From Pirellulaceae bacterium (lineage in GTDB: Bacteria; Planctomycetota; Planctomycetia; Pirellulales; Pirellulaceae): a stretch of 64,000 bases of DNA. Under the pieces are notes generated by a model. It was not told where the DNA came from and ran no database searches. It saw only the letters and a list, made by a program, of their open reading frames with translations. Shown here one piece after another: positions 45,048 through 54,051 of this stretch. The stretch spans positions 310,001 through 374,000 of the forward strand of contig BPJU01000003.1 in NCBI GenBank assembly GCA_026004775.1. Direction: 5' to 3'. Both the position numbers and the translations under genes were made by a program. Each line of letters opens with the position of its first letter. The stretch's first letter is position 1.

Positions 45048-46604
45048 TTAGGCGTCCGAAGAGCGTGTCGTCTCGAAACGGACGATCGCATCGATCAACG
45101 ACGGCATCGTGGCTGCTGTCGCTTCGACCGCCGGCTCAAAGCCCAACTGCCGCAACACCCCGCTGGTAATCGGACTTATACTGGCCAGTTTAGCTTTGGC
45201 CAAGTCCGTGCCGAACAGGGTGGCGAGCGAGCGGGCGATGGCGGAACTGGTGACGGTAACCCAGTCGACGCGGCCTTCGGCGAGGCGGCGGGCAATTTGG
45301 GCGTCTGGACGTTCGACGTCCAGGCTGCGATAAGCCACCACCTGAACGACTTCGGCGGCGACGCCGGCCAATTCTTCTCGGAGCACATCGCGCCCGCGGC
45401 TGGCACGCACCAACAGCACGCGCTGGCCCATCGCCAGATGCTTGAGCGCTCGAGCCAAATCGTCGGCGGTAAAGCGTGGAGGTTGCAAATCACACAACAG
45501 ACCGTAGGCCGCCAAGGCTCGAGCCGTTCCAGGCCCGACAGCGGCCAGCCGGCACGGTCCCAGCGCACGCCAATCGCGTCCCAGATCACGCAGCCGGTTC
45601 AAAAAGAATTGCACGCCGTTGCTGCTAGAAAACACGATCCATGCAAAGTCGCCGATGCGCGCGATCGCCTGATCGACCGGCTCCCAGCTTTCCGGAGGTT
45701 CGATGCGGATGGCCGGCTGCACCAGCACGTCGGCTCCCAGCTCCGACAGAGGCCAGAGCAACTCCTCAGCCTGCCCTTCCGGACGGGTCACGAGAACCGA
45801 ACGGCCGGCCAGCGGCAAGTGCTCGAACCAGGAACGCCGATCGGATGCCGTCACAACCGACCCAATGACCACCAGTGCCGGCGGTCGCAGCCGCCGCGAT
45901 CGGATCTGGTCGGGGATTTCTTTCAGGGCGCAGCGGATCACCAACTGATTCGGCAAGCTACAGCGCCGCACCAAAGCCGCCGGTGTTTTCGGATCCTTGC
46001 CGGCAGCGATCAAAGCCGGCACCCAGCGGTGAGCTGTGGTAACGCCCATATAAAAAACGAGTGTCCCCGGGAAAGCGGCCAGCGCTCGATAGTCCAGCCG
46101 CTCGTGCGGCGCCTGGTCGCTCAATTGACCGGTTACCAGGGCCACCGCCGAGGCGGCGTCCCGCTCGGTGAGCACGATCCCCGCGTAGGCACTCATGGCA
46201 CTGGCCGCCGTTACCCCGGGCACCACCTCGAATGCCACCCCGTGTTCACAAAGATAATCCAGCTCGTCGGCCAGCCGCCCGAATACCGCCGGATCGCCAC
46301 CTTTTAATCGCACCACCGTCTTGCCGGCTTGGGCCAGAGCCACCATCTGTTCGTTGATCTCGTGCTGACTCCAAATGCGGGTTGCTCCGTGCTGGCCCAA
46401 CGAAATCAGTTCCGCTCCAGAGCGGGCGTACCGCAAAATACGCGGATTGACCAGATAGTCGTACAGCACTACATCCGCGCGGCCCAGAACATGTAACGCC
46501 CGCAGCGTGATCAGCTCGGCGGCCCCAGGTCCCGCTCCGACCAGATAGACCTTTCCGCTAGCCGGAGACTTGGATTGCCGATGGTCGTGAGCTTGGTCTG
46601 TCAT
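45048..46604 (-). CDS. cobA: Fused uroporphyrinogen-III C-methyltransferase / synthase
   Basis: Two enzymes of tetrapyrrole synthesis are fused. Residues about 17-255 are the SUMT/CobA methyltransferase: KVYLVGAGPGAAELITLRA, VVRLKGGDPAVFGRLADEL, VVPGVTAASA, then LTERD and FYMGV. Residues about 270-518 are HemD-like: VLVTRPEGQAEELLWPLSEL, FSSSNGVQFFLNRL, VGPGTARAL, and VTSSAIARSL near the end. The fusion makes uroporphyrinogen III and methylates it to precorrin-2, feeding siroheme, cobalamin or heme d1. The ATG at 46604 follows AAAGG. An in-frame upstream extension to 46736 lacks family content. Confidence 0.93.
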   Translation of the reverse strand: MTDQAHDHRQSKSPASGKVYLVGAGPGAAELITLRALHVLGRADVVLYDYLVNPRILRYARSGAELISLGQHGATRIWSQHEINEQMVALAQAGKTVVRLKGGDPAVFGRLADELDYLCEHGVAFEVVPGVTAASAMSAYAGIVLTERDAASAVALVTGQLSDQAPHERLDYRALAAFPGTLVFYMGVTTAHRWVPALIAAGKDPKTPAALVRRCSLPNQLVIRCALKEIPDQIRSRRLRPPALVVIGSVVTASDRRSWFEHLPLAGRSVLVTRPEGQAEELLWPLSELGADVLVQPAIRIEPPESWEPVDQAIARIGDFAWIVFSSSNGVQFFLNRLRDLGRDWRALGPCRLAAVGPGTARALAAYGLLCDLQPPRFTADDLARALKHLAMGQRVLLVRASRGRDVLREELAGVAAEVVQVVAYRSLDVERPDAQIARRLAEGRVDWVTVTSSAIARSLATLFGTDLAKAKLASISPITSGVLRQLGFEPAVEATAATMPSLIDAIVRFETTRSSDA

Positions 46605-46840
46605 GAACGATTCTTTACCTTTGCCGTCGCCGTGGTCCGAACCGATCGCTCGGCACCCGTGCCCTCGACTCTGTCCAGCGCTAAGATATAAGAAAGAGGC
46701 GGGTGCTCGTTTCGGTGGAACCGAACCGTTTGCCAATCGGGCTTGGTGTTAGTATAACCGTAAGCGGATCGTACGAGCGCCGGTAGAGCCGGATTGTCCG
46801 GGCGGGGCGTGTATTGTTCTGACGAGGGCGGTGACGAATC

Positions 46841-48385
46841 ATGGCCGCTGATACTCCTGAATCGCAAACGCCTGCTCAATCGGAGGTGCCCGGCGAGCCT
46901 GTCATCACACCGGCATTGCGCAGGCAGCTACAGCAATGCTACGAGCACGCCTGCCGGCTGCTGGGACAGGACAAGCCGGATCGGGAATATGCTCACACAC
47001 TTCTGATGCAATGCGTGGTGGCTGATCCGGGAAACCTGGTCTACGTCGAAGCTTTCTTGAAAAACTTACAGGACAAGTACAACAACAACCGGCGTGGAGC
47101 CTGGTCGTTGTTCGGCGGCGGGGGCCGCAACCGGGGCGAATTCAAGAAAGCGGTGGCCAAGGGGAATTGGGCCGAGGTGCTGAAACTGGGACCGGAGCTT
47201 CTCTACAGCAACCCATGGGATGTTGCGGTGCTGCGCGGGATGGCCCAGGCGTGCGAGGCATTCCGGTACAACGAGGTCGAGCTTCGGTATTTGAAGAACG
47301 CTCTGGATGCGAATCCCAAAGACATCGACGTCAATCGGCACTGTGCTCAGTCGCTGGCGCGAATGGGGCAATTCGATCAGGCGATCGCTTGTTGGCACCG
47401 CATCGAAGAGCTGCGGCCCAATGACCAGGAAGCCAAGCGGATGATTGCCGAGCTGACGGTAGAGCGTGCCAGGCCGCAGTTGGGGATGGGCCCTGCTGCG
47501 CGGCGCACCGCCTCGGCGCGTTCCACCGGCACCAGCCCGCCGGCACGGGCTTCTGGACCGGCGCCTTCTACTGGGGAAAGTTCCAGTCAGGCGGCTGATC
47601 CGGGGGACACAGCGGCAGTCGACGAGTCTTCCCAGCCGGCACCTACCCGACGTACCGTCGAGCTGACGCCGGTACAACGCTTGGAGAAAGCGATCCAGGA
47701 CGAGCCGGAAATTCTGGAGAACTATTTCGAGCTGATCGATCTTTACGTCGAGGCCCAGCGGTTTGCGGATGCGGAACGAGTCTGGCAACGCGTCCACAGT
47801 GTCGCGCCGGCCGACCTGGACGTCATCGCCAAGGGCGAAGAGTTGTTGCTGGCCGTTGCCGAGCACCAACTGGCTGTGGCCAAGAAACAGGCCGCCTCCC
47901 AGCAGACTGCGGAAGCCAAACAGTTGGTCGAGCGGTGCGAAGAGGAATTGCTCCGCCGGCAACTGACCGTGTGGGATGCTCGCTGCCAGCGGTTCCCGGA
48001 CAATCACCAGTTGAAACTGGAATTGGCGACATACTTGAGGCGGGCGGGCAATTACCGGGAAGCAGCCGAACGGTTACAGGAAGCCCGCCGGGATCCGCAA
48101 CTGGCGGCGTTGGCAACGCTGCAATTGGGCGAGTGTTACCAGCAGCTGCGCCAATACGAAAAGGCGCTGCATTGTTACCGGCGAGCGGCGGAAAAAGCCG
48201 CTGAAGATCCGGAACAACTTACCGTCCGCAAGTCCAGCCTCTATCGGGCCGGCGTGCTGGCAGCCGCCATGAAACAATATGGCACGGCCGAACAGTGCTT
48301 CGACCAGTTGCTGGCTTTGGACCCGGATTACAAAGACGCTGCAGCCCGACTGGACAAACTTCGCCAAATCAGCGATAAAGATTAG
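46841..48385 (+). CDS. Tetratricopeptide-repeat protein
   Basis: The 514-residue soluble protein carries TPR-like pairs: NEVELRYLKNALDANPKDID, CAQSLARMGQFDQAIACW, YREAAERLQEARRDPQLAAL, LGECYQQLRQYEKALHCYRR, and YGTAEQCFDQLLALDPDYK at the C-terminus. The middle is a low-complexity Ala/Pro/Ser linker (residues about 220-270), and a Gln/Lys-rich helical part follows. There is no signal peptide. It probably scaffolds protein complexes. It is 116 bases upstream of rpsT on the same strand and could share its transcript. Confidence 0.75.
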   Translation: MAADTPESQTPAQSEVPGEPVITPALRRQLQQCYEHACRLLGQDKPDREYAHTLLMQCVVADPGNLVYVEAFLKNLQDKYNNNRRGAWSLFGGGGRNRGEFKKAVAKGNWAEVLKLGPELLYSNPWDVAVLRGMAQACEAFRYNEVELRYLKNALDANPKDIDVNRHCAQSLARMGQFDQAIACWHRIEELRPNDQEAKRMIAELTVERARPQLGMGPAARRTASARSTGTSPPARASGPAPSTGESSSQAADPGDTAAVDESSQPAPTRRTVELTPVQRLEKAIQDEPEILENYFELIDLYVEAQRFADAERVWQRVHSVAPADLDVIAKGEELLLAVAEHQLAVAKKQAASQQTAEAKQLVERCEEELLRRQLTVWDARCQRFPDNHQLKLELATYLRRAGNYREAAERLQEARRDPQLAALATLQLGECYQQLRQYEKALHCYRRAAEKAAEDPEQLTVRKSSLYRAGVLAAAMKQYGTAEQCFDQLLALDPDYKDAAARLDKLRQISDKD

Positions 48386-48501
48386 TTCCCGCCCCGAAGC
48401 GGCCGAGCCGATAGTGCGACCGGCTGCGACGGGGAAAACCGATTGATGCCGATTCTTTCCAGACACGTTGGTCCCCATTGATAGCGGGTAACCGGAGAAC
48501 T

Positions 48502-48792
48502 ATGCCGACAACACGAAGTGCCAAGAAACGGTTGCGACAGAACGTCAAGCGACGGATGCACAATCGGGCGATCAAGTCCACGATCAAGACGTACGCCAAG
48601 CGCGTGCTGCAAGCGCTGGCTGCCCAGGACATTGCCAAGGCGGAGGCCGAGTACCGGGAGTTTGCTCGCCGCATCGACCGGGCAGCCACGCATCGCGTGC
48701 TGCATCCGAACGCGGCGGCTCGCCGCAAATCGCGTCTCCAAGCCCGCATCAAAGCTGCCAAACAGGCTCAGGCTTCGGCATCCACTGCCTAG
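48502..48792 (+). CDS. rpsT: 30S ribosomal protein bS20
   Basis: bS20 binds 16S rRNA in the small subunit. The 96-residue protein begins MPTTRSAKKRLRQNVKRRMH and has the typical long basic helices (NRAIKSTIKTYAKRVLQAL) and the C-terminal HPNAAARRKSRLQARIKA motif. The ATG at 48502 has CGGAGA before it; an upstream frame to 48478 is not part of the family. Confidence 0.93.
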   Translation: MPTTRSAKKRLRQNVKRRMHNRAIKSTIKTYAKRVLQALAAQDIAKAEAEYREFARRIDRAATHRVLHPNAAARRKSRLQARIKAAKQAQASASTA

Positions 48793-48882
48793 TCCCAGTC
48801 TCCGACCGGTGGGGGCGATCCGACCGACTTGTGCTGTCGACCCGACAGCTACCGGTGGCTGGTTCGCTGCCGGAATTTTCGC

Positions 48883-48909
48883 TTGGACCGCCCGCGGATC
48901 GCTTATAAT
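48883..48909 (+). promoter_or_regulatory. Candidate promoter of the cytochrome c-prime-like gene
   Basis: TTGGAC and a perfect TATAAT are separated by 15 bases, about 135 bases before the ATG at 49043. The spacer is short, so activity is uncertain. Confidence 0.4.
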
Positions 48910-49042
48910 GGCAAATAGTGCAGCTCAACGGAGCATCCGCAGTGTGGCGGGCGTGTTGCGTTGTGCCTGCCAGAGGAATGGTGATCGCAATTTATGTGAG
49001 AACTGGCTGGCGCGGGCCGGTTTTCGGAGACGAGGTGTAACC

Positions 49043-50017
49043 ATGCCCTGCGCAACAAGTCGGCGACTTACCTTGGCGGGCCTTGCTTTGCTGGGGATTG
49101 GCTTGGGCATCGGGACCACACTTTGGACCCAACAAACGCAGCGGAAACCGCGTGTCGCCCCAAGGCCGTTTTCCGCCGGCGAGAGTCGCGACGTATTCTT
49201 CGATAATGTCTTCGATGCGCTGATCGGGTCGCGTCCCAGCGGGGGAGCTTCTTCGATAACGAAAGCCCCCGCTGAGTCGCCCGGCAGTTCGGGCGGTTCA
49301 CCGACTCCTCCCCCTGCGGCCTCCGGACCGTGGCCGCAGTTGATCTCTGCCGAGACGCTGGAGAAAGAGATCAAAGCGATCAAGGCTCGTTTGGATCAAA
49401 CGATTTCGACGCCGAGCGATTTCGCCGGGCGCGGCTACAAAGTGGCTCGAGTCCAGTATTCGGTATTGGCCATGTTGTTTGCGATCATCCATGACTATCC
49501 CGGGTCGGTACGCTGGAAGGCCGATGCGGCCGGCGCTCGCGACGCTTTCGCCCGAACGGCAGCCAACTGCAAAGTCGGCTCGTCGCAGGCGTTCAACGAA
49601 GCCAAACAACGCCGTAGCGAACTGGACGACCTGATCCGCGGCAATTCGTTCCCTCAAAAAGCCCAGACCCCGGAAAACGACTGGAGTACCATATGCGATC
49701 GCTCACCGCTGATGATTCGGCTGCAAACCGGCTACGATCTTTTGAAACGTGCCGTGGCCGATGCGAACAGCTTGGCGCAGCAGCGCGACGACGTGCGCTC
49801 TGAGGCCGAACTGATGGCGGCGATTGCTGAGGTATTATGCCAGCCGGGCATGGAGGACAGCGCCGACACGACCTACACCGGTTTTGCCCGAAAATTGCAG
49901 TCCGAAGCCCGACGCGTCATTGAGGCGGTGAAAACGAACAATTACGAACAGGCCCGCGAAGCAACCGGCCAGATCGATCAGGCATGCAGTCTCTGCCATG
50001 AAAGCTACCGTGGTTAA
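49043..50017 (+). CDS. Secreted cytochrome c-prime-like protein
   Basis: The 324-residue protein has a signal-type N-terminus (RRLTLAGLALLGIGLGIGT) and an Ala/Pro/Ser-rich linker. A helical C-terminal half ends in CSLCHESYRG. A single CxxCH heme site a few residues before the C-terminus, on the last helix of a four-helix bundle, is the cytochrome c-prime arrangement. Other parts of the family fold (LSAMLFAIIHD-type helix, SDFAGRGYKVARVQYS) are consistent. The ATG at 49043 lies after CGAGGTGTAACC. The gene overlaps the end of the convergent lipoprotein gene by four bases. Confidence 0.75.
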   Translation: MPCATSRRLTLAGLALLGIGLGIGTTLWTQQTQRKPRVAPRPFSAGESRDVFFDNVFDALIGSRPSGGASSITKAPAESPGSSGGSPTPPPAASGPWPQLISAETLEKEIKAIKARLDQTISTPSDFAGRGYKVARVQYSVLAMLFAIIHDYPGSVRWKADAAGARDAFARTAANCKVGSSQAFNEAKQRRSELDDLIRGNSFPQKAQTPENDWSTICDRSPLMIRLQTGYDLLKRAVADANSLAQQRDDVRSEAELMAAIAEVLCQPGMEDSADTTYTGFARKLQSEARRVIEAVKTNNYEQAREATGQIDQACSLCHESYRG

Positions 50018-51441
50018 TGCGGGTCGTCCGGCGCGATACTCGGCTGCGAACCGAACAAAGGCACGCGCAGAGGTTGTGCCAAGACCGGCCAATTCTCGTC
50101 GGCTACGTCGACGCGGCTGACATACACCATACCACCCTGCACCACCCAGTCGTACCGCTCGCCGGTCAGCGGGTTGGTAGCCGGACGGACGGAGTCTCCT
50201 AAAGCCAGGTTCAACGCCACCGCCCATCCTTCGACGCAGGCTCGGTCGTGAGCCTGGACGCGCTGTCCCCAATCCAATTCCTGGTGCAGTAGTAGCCGAG
50301 CGACAAACCGTTTTTGTTCCGGATCGGTTCCGATGGCCAATTCGGCGTTGAGCTCCTCCATCAGGCTGCGCCGCTTATGATATGGCTCCTGGCACGCCTG
50401 GATCACACGCCGCATCGCCGTCAGGTAAAACCACTCGTCTTCGTCGATAAATTGTTCTACCTGGCGGCATAGTTTCGCCAGTTCGGGCGTATCGCGACCG
50501 GCCAGCTCTTTGTACGACAGCAGGGACAACAGGTGGCCTTGCCGTACCATTTCATAGGCGTGCAAACCGAGAGCCCGCTCGCCGATCCAGGCTCGTTCAT
50601 CGAGCGTCCACTCGGCCAGATGCCTGTCGAGCGATTCCGCCAGCTTCTCGACATCCTTTCGGCCGGTGGCGCGCGACAACACGATGGCCTGTACCAAACG
50701 CAGCGCATCCAGGCGCAGGCGTGCTGCTGCGACTCGTGCCGTTAGCAGCGGTTCGTCGGCCAGTACCTGAGCTGCTTTGAGCATCAGCCGGATGTCACCA
50801 ACGGCTTGGTCTATGTTATCCGAGGCGGCAGCCAGGAGTGCGTCACAACCGAGCAGTTGTCCAGCCCACACGACCTGTTGCACAATCTCTAAGTCGGCCA
50901 GCAGGCCCTCGCTGTAACGGATCGCCAACTCGGCGCGCGGTCGTTGCAAGGCACGGCGACAGTCAGCCACCAGTCCCTCGCGTCTGGACAGCCACCGGCG
51001 CATCGCCGGATCGGCTCCCAGATCGATCGTCAATTCTCCATCCGGAAAGTAGCGTCGCAATTCCGTCTTGATAAGCGACACATCCGACGACTCAAAGGCT
51101 TCGCGGATGCCGGCCACCATATTTTCGCGATCCAAGATACGCTGGCCGTCACGCAGCCAGCCGGGACCTCCCTGTTCGGAAGTCGCCAGGCGTGTGGCCG
51201 TCAATTGCAAGGGTAACTGGCCGGCGTCGGCGAGCCGTGCCAGTTCCTGGCGCAAGGCGGCATGCCGCGTTTGGCTCGTTTTTTCGAGCCGCGCAAATTG
51301 GGTGGCTTCTATTCGTAACGCCGCTTGCCGTTCCGCTTCAGTATCTTGCCGGCATGCCGAAAAAGCCACCAGCAGAATGGCCCACAGCAACCAGCGCTTG
51401 CCCTCGACCCGTGCGTCTGCCCTGACGTTCCTGCTGCTCAT
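50014..51441 (-). CDS. Hypothetical lipoprotein, helical
   Basis: The 475-residue protein has a lipoprotein signal ending in LVAFSAC near residue 30. A long charged helical body follows, with many Arg, Leu, Glu and Gln and repeated short helices (RLDALRLVQAIVLSRATG, LAEWTLDERAWIGERALG). I do not recognise a domain. It may be a planctomycete-specific envelope protein. Its ATG follows GGAAGG. It begins about 40 bases upstream of the ClpP-like gene's end region, transcribed the same way. Confidence 0.6.
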   Translation of the reverse strand: MSSRNVRADARVEGKRWLLWAILLVAFSACRQDTEAERQAALRIEATQFARLEKTSQTRHAALRQELARLADAGQLPLQLTATRLATSEQGGPGWLRDGQRILDRENMVAGIREAFESSDVSLIKTELRRYFPDGELTIDLGADPAMRRWLSRREGLVADCRRALQRPRAELAIRYSEGLLADLEIVQQVVWAGQLLGCDALLAAASDNIDQAVGDIRLMLKAAQVLADEPLLTARVAAARLRLDALRLVQAIVLSRATGRKDVEKLAESLDRHLAEWTLDERAWIGERALGLHAYEMVRQGHLLSLLSYKELAGRDTPELAKLCRQVEQFIDEDEWFYLTAMRRVIQACQEPYHKRRSLMEELNAELAIGTDPEQKRFVARLLLHQELDWGQRVQAHDRACVEGWAVALNLALGDSVRPATNPLTGERYDWVVQGGMVYVSRVDVADENWPVLAQPLRVPLFGSQPSIAPDDPH

Positions 51442-51482
51442 GAGACCTTCCCCGAGGGGAGCGTGCGCCCGGCATTATGCCG

Positions 51483-52118
51483 TCAATGACCGGCCATCTT
51501 CGGACGTCTGCCAAGCCGCCGATGGTCGTCAAGCCGCCCTGGTTGCCCAAGAATGGATCGGAGCGATCCGAACTCCAGGTCGATCAACTGAGCGACACCG
51601 GCTTCGGCCAATTCCCGCCCACTGACATATCGTCCCGGCTTGATCCACTCCAACAAACGCTCATACGGCAAGTCGAACAGTCGTGCCAGGAGCGTGTCCA
51701 TTTCTTTTTCCAGTTGAGCAAAGTGCCGTGCCCACTCCGCCGCTTCCGCCAACTGCACGTTCTCTTCACTTTGCCACCGCATCGGGTGGAAGAAGAGCAC
51801 GCTGTAGGGCGTCACCAGTCGTTGGCGGCAACCGGCGAACGGCCACAACGCTGCTGAAGAACATTCGCCCGTCACGACGCCGACCGTGTCCAAGCCGCGC
51901 AACAACATCACCGACAGCAGCGAGATGGCGCTGTACGCATTGCCGCCGGGTGAATCGAAATAAAGTATGCAACGGCCGCCCGGAGCCACCTCTAAAAGCG
52001 ACTCCATGATCACAGAGGCCGATTCGCCCAGATCCCCGGTGACGGCGATCTCTTTTACCTGCGCGTTCTGGGAATTGCGTGTCATCGGTGTCAACGCGTC
52101 CGAATGATAGGAACCCAT
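51483..52118 (-). CDS. ClpP/crotonase-fold serine peptidase-like protein
   Basis: The 211-residue protein matches the ClpP/SppA fold: CILYFDSPGGNAYSAIS (the oxyanion/handle region DSPGG), TGECSSAALWPFAGC with Ser at the nucleophile position, YSVLFFHPMRW with the His, and a later IKPGRYVSGRELAEAG. In ClpP the last segment has a catalytic Asp (DRDxF); here it reads KPGRY, so the triad looks incomplete. No ClpX or ClpA partner is adjacent. Functions such as a truncated or regulatory peptidase are possible. Confidence 0.75.
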   Translation of the reverse strand: MGSYHSDALTPMTRNSQNAQVKEIAVTGDLGESASVIMESLLEVAPGGRCILYFDSPGGNAYSAISLLSVMLLRGLDTVGVVTGECSSAALWPFAGCRQRLVTPYSVLFFHPMRWQSEENVQLAEAAEWARHFAQLEKEMDTLLARLFDLPYERLLEWIKPGRYVSGRELAEAGVAQLIDLEFGSLRSILGQPGRLDDHRRLGRRPKMAGH

Positions 52119-52263
52119 GTGGTGGAAAAGCTCCGCGGGCCAACTGTCCAGCCCACCCCGGCTCGGAACGGAAATCGCCTAGGATTATCCCACGGATAGC
52201 CTCGGTTGCGAAGAGTATTTTGGGGCAGACCGGCTAACCGCACGGCCTGTACCGAGTTGTTCC

Positions 52264-52290
52264 TTGTCACCGGGGTGCGTGGGCTATAAT
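52264..52290 (+). promoter_or_regulatory. Candidate promoter of the zinc-ribbon/GYF gene
   Basis: TTGTCA and a perfect TATAAT are separated by 15 bases, about 70 bases before the ATG at 52363. The -35 box matches five of six consensus bases. Confidence 0.4.
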
Positions 52291-52362
52291 GAACCGATAG
52301 GTGATGGCCGCGCGCGCCCGGGGAAAGACGAGGCTGTCAGGGCAGTCGACGCGAGGTTCACG

Positions 52363-53127
52363 ATGGGGATTCGTTTTTTCTGCCCGCACTGCCAAAAACG
52401 CTTGAACGTCAAGGCGTTCCTGGCAGGTAAACAGGGTTATTGCCCAAACTGCCACGGTCAGTTGGCCATACCTCGCGAAAGCGATCCGGCCGCACTCAGA
52501 GTATCCAAGGAGGTAGTGCGTCATGGCGGCTCGGCGACCGGGGTCAACCCCGGTTTGGACTCAATGGAGGCCGACGAGGGGGCCTGGGAGGAGAGAGCTG
52601 TTGAGTTGCCGTCGCAGCCAACACCGGCGGCTCAGCCCGGCGCTGCTTCGGCGGTATATGCGGGCAAAGATGCCGCTCCTTCCACCAACTCCGCTTCCCC
52701 GACGGGTAGCCAGCTCGCTGCCGGCCAGATGGTTCTTCCCCTGCCGGCTGACTCGATTTGGTACGTTCGCACGGTCACGGGCGAGCAGTATGGGCCGGCG
52801 ACGGCGGCGGTATTCGAAACCTGGTTGAGTGAAGGGCGTGTGGCACCGGCTATGTACGTGTGGCGGGACGGTTGGCCGGCTTGGCGTCTGGCCAGCGAGG
52901 TGTTCGCCCCATCGTGCTGGCCGGCCCCGGCGGCTGTCCGGCCCGCCGCGCGTTCTCGGGACAACATGCCCAATACAACTCACGCCATGCGGGCTTTGGC
53001 CGAATACGAGCGGCGCAAGCGCCGTCAGCGCCAGTTTTGGGCCGCTGCCGTAGTGGTGTTGCTCGTGGTGGCCATTGTCCTTACCATCACCCTGGTGTTC
53101 GTGTTGCGGCGCTCCCAGGCTAGATGA
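52363..53127 (+). CDS. Zinc-ribbon, GYF_2-domain membrane protein
   Basis: The 254-residue protein begins with a zinc ribbon (FFCPHCQKRLNVKAF ... YCPNCHGQL). A disordered Ala/Pro/Ser segment follows. A GYF_2-type domain comes next (IWYVRTVTGEQYGPAT, WRDGWPAWRLASEVF) near residues 128-180. A basic patch (YERRKRRQRQFW) and one C-terminal TM helix (AAAVVVLLVVAIVLTITLVF) end it. Proteins joining these parts are typical of planctomycetes and probably bind proline-rich partners at the membrane. Confidence 0.75.
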   Translation: MGIRFFCPHCQKRLNVKAFLAGKQGYCPNCHGQLAIPRESDPAALRVSKEVVRHGGSATGVNPGLDSMEADEGAWEERAVELPSQPTPAAQPGAASAVYAGKDAAPSTNSASPTGSQLAAGQMVLPLPADSIWYVRTVTGEQYGPATAAVFETWLSEGRVAPAMYVWRDGWPAWRLASEVFAPSCWPAPAAVRPAARSRDNMPNTTHAMRALAEYERRKRRQRQFWAAAVVVLLVVAIVLTITLVFVLRRSQAR

Positions 53128-53206
53128 CAGAAGCGCACGGCCGTCGACGCGACGTGAAGGCACAACGCCAGCGAACCGGATTACTCAAATGCAAAGGAGC
53201 CTCTGA

Positions 53207-53854
53207 ATGTCCACACTTGCCAGCACCAGCCACCTGCTGGACACACGTCGTTTGCGATCCGCTGGTTTATTCGCGATCGGGGCTGTCTTTGCCCTTGCGG
53301 CGATTGCTGGTGGGCCTCGGGCCGTAGGCCAAGACGCGGCTGGGATTCCTGGAAGCGACCGAGTGATTCGTCTTGGTGAGGGCCGACTGGTGTTGGAAGC
53401 CCCACCCAGTTGGAAGGCAGTTCGCCCGCAAACGCGTATCGTCGAATACGAGTTCCAAGTCCTGGATCCCAAGGACGAAACGGTCAAAGCGCGCGTGACG
53501 ATCATGGGAGCCGGTGGCGGCGTCGAAGCGAATATCGCCCGATGGGTCGACCAATTCGAGCAGCCGGACGGCTCCTCGACAAAAGACAAAACCAAAGTCG
53601 AGACCTCCGAAAAAGCCGGTGCCCGCATCTATATCGTCAGCATCACCGGCACCTATAAAGATCGTCCTGGGGGAGGTCCGTTTACCAATACACCGATTGT
53701 GCCGCGCCCGGGTTACCGCATGCTGTCGGCAATTATCGTCACTCCCAAGTTCGGGCACTACTACATCAAGATGGTCGGCCCGGAGAAGACCGTGACGGCT
53801 CACGAAGAAGCATTCCGCCAAATGGTGCAATCGCTCAAGATTCAGCCGTCGTAA
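53207..53854 (+). CDS. Secreted hypothetical protein
   Basis: The 215-residue protein has an Ala/Gly-rich signal segment (AGLFAIGAVFALAAIAGG) followed by a beta-rich soluble domain. Readable parts include VILRLGEGRLVLEAPPSWKA-like, EYEFQVLDPKDETVKARV, and FGHYYIKMVGPEKTVTAHE. The last part resembles the C-terminus of planctomycete secreted proteins that act on small stress-like ligands, but the family is not named here. It lies 80 bases after the GYF gene on the same strand. Confidence 0.65.
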   Translation: MSTLASTSHLLDTRRLRSAGLFAIGAVFALAAIAGGPRAVGQDAAGIPGSDRVIRLGEGRLVLEAPPSWKAVRPQTRIVEYEFQVLDPKDETVKARVTIMGAGGGVEANIARWVDQFEQPDGSSTKDKTKVETSEKAGARIYIVSITGTYKDRPGGGPFTNTPIVPRPGYRMLSAIIVTPKFGHYYIKMVGPEKTVTAHEEAFRQMVQSLKIQPS

Positions 53855-54051
53855 AACGGAGCGGGCCATCAAACGCGGGGCGGCATTCGTTATCCATTGA
53901 TCGCGATCGAGCGATTCGTGCAACTGAAGCTCGCATGAAATTGACCTTGACGGTTCCCTGAAATTGCACCACACTGGTGGCCCGAAAGCGAGGCCAAGCG
54001 GATAAAACGCACAATGAGATCCTGTTTCCATACGACCAAGGAGGGCAGTGA

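Noticed and set aside
44808-46307. 499-codon plus-strand open frame opposite cobA-hemD
   Set aside because: Antisense to the fused tetrapyrrole gene; composition (Arg/Gln/His-rich) is typical of shadow frames.
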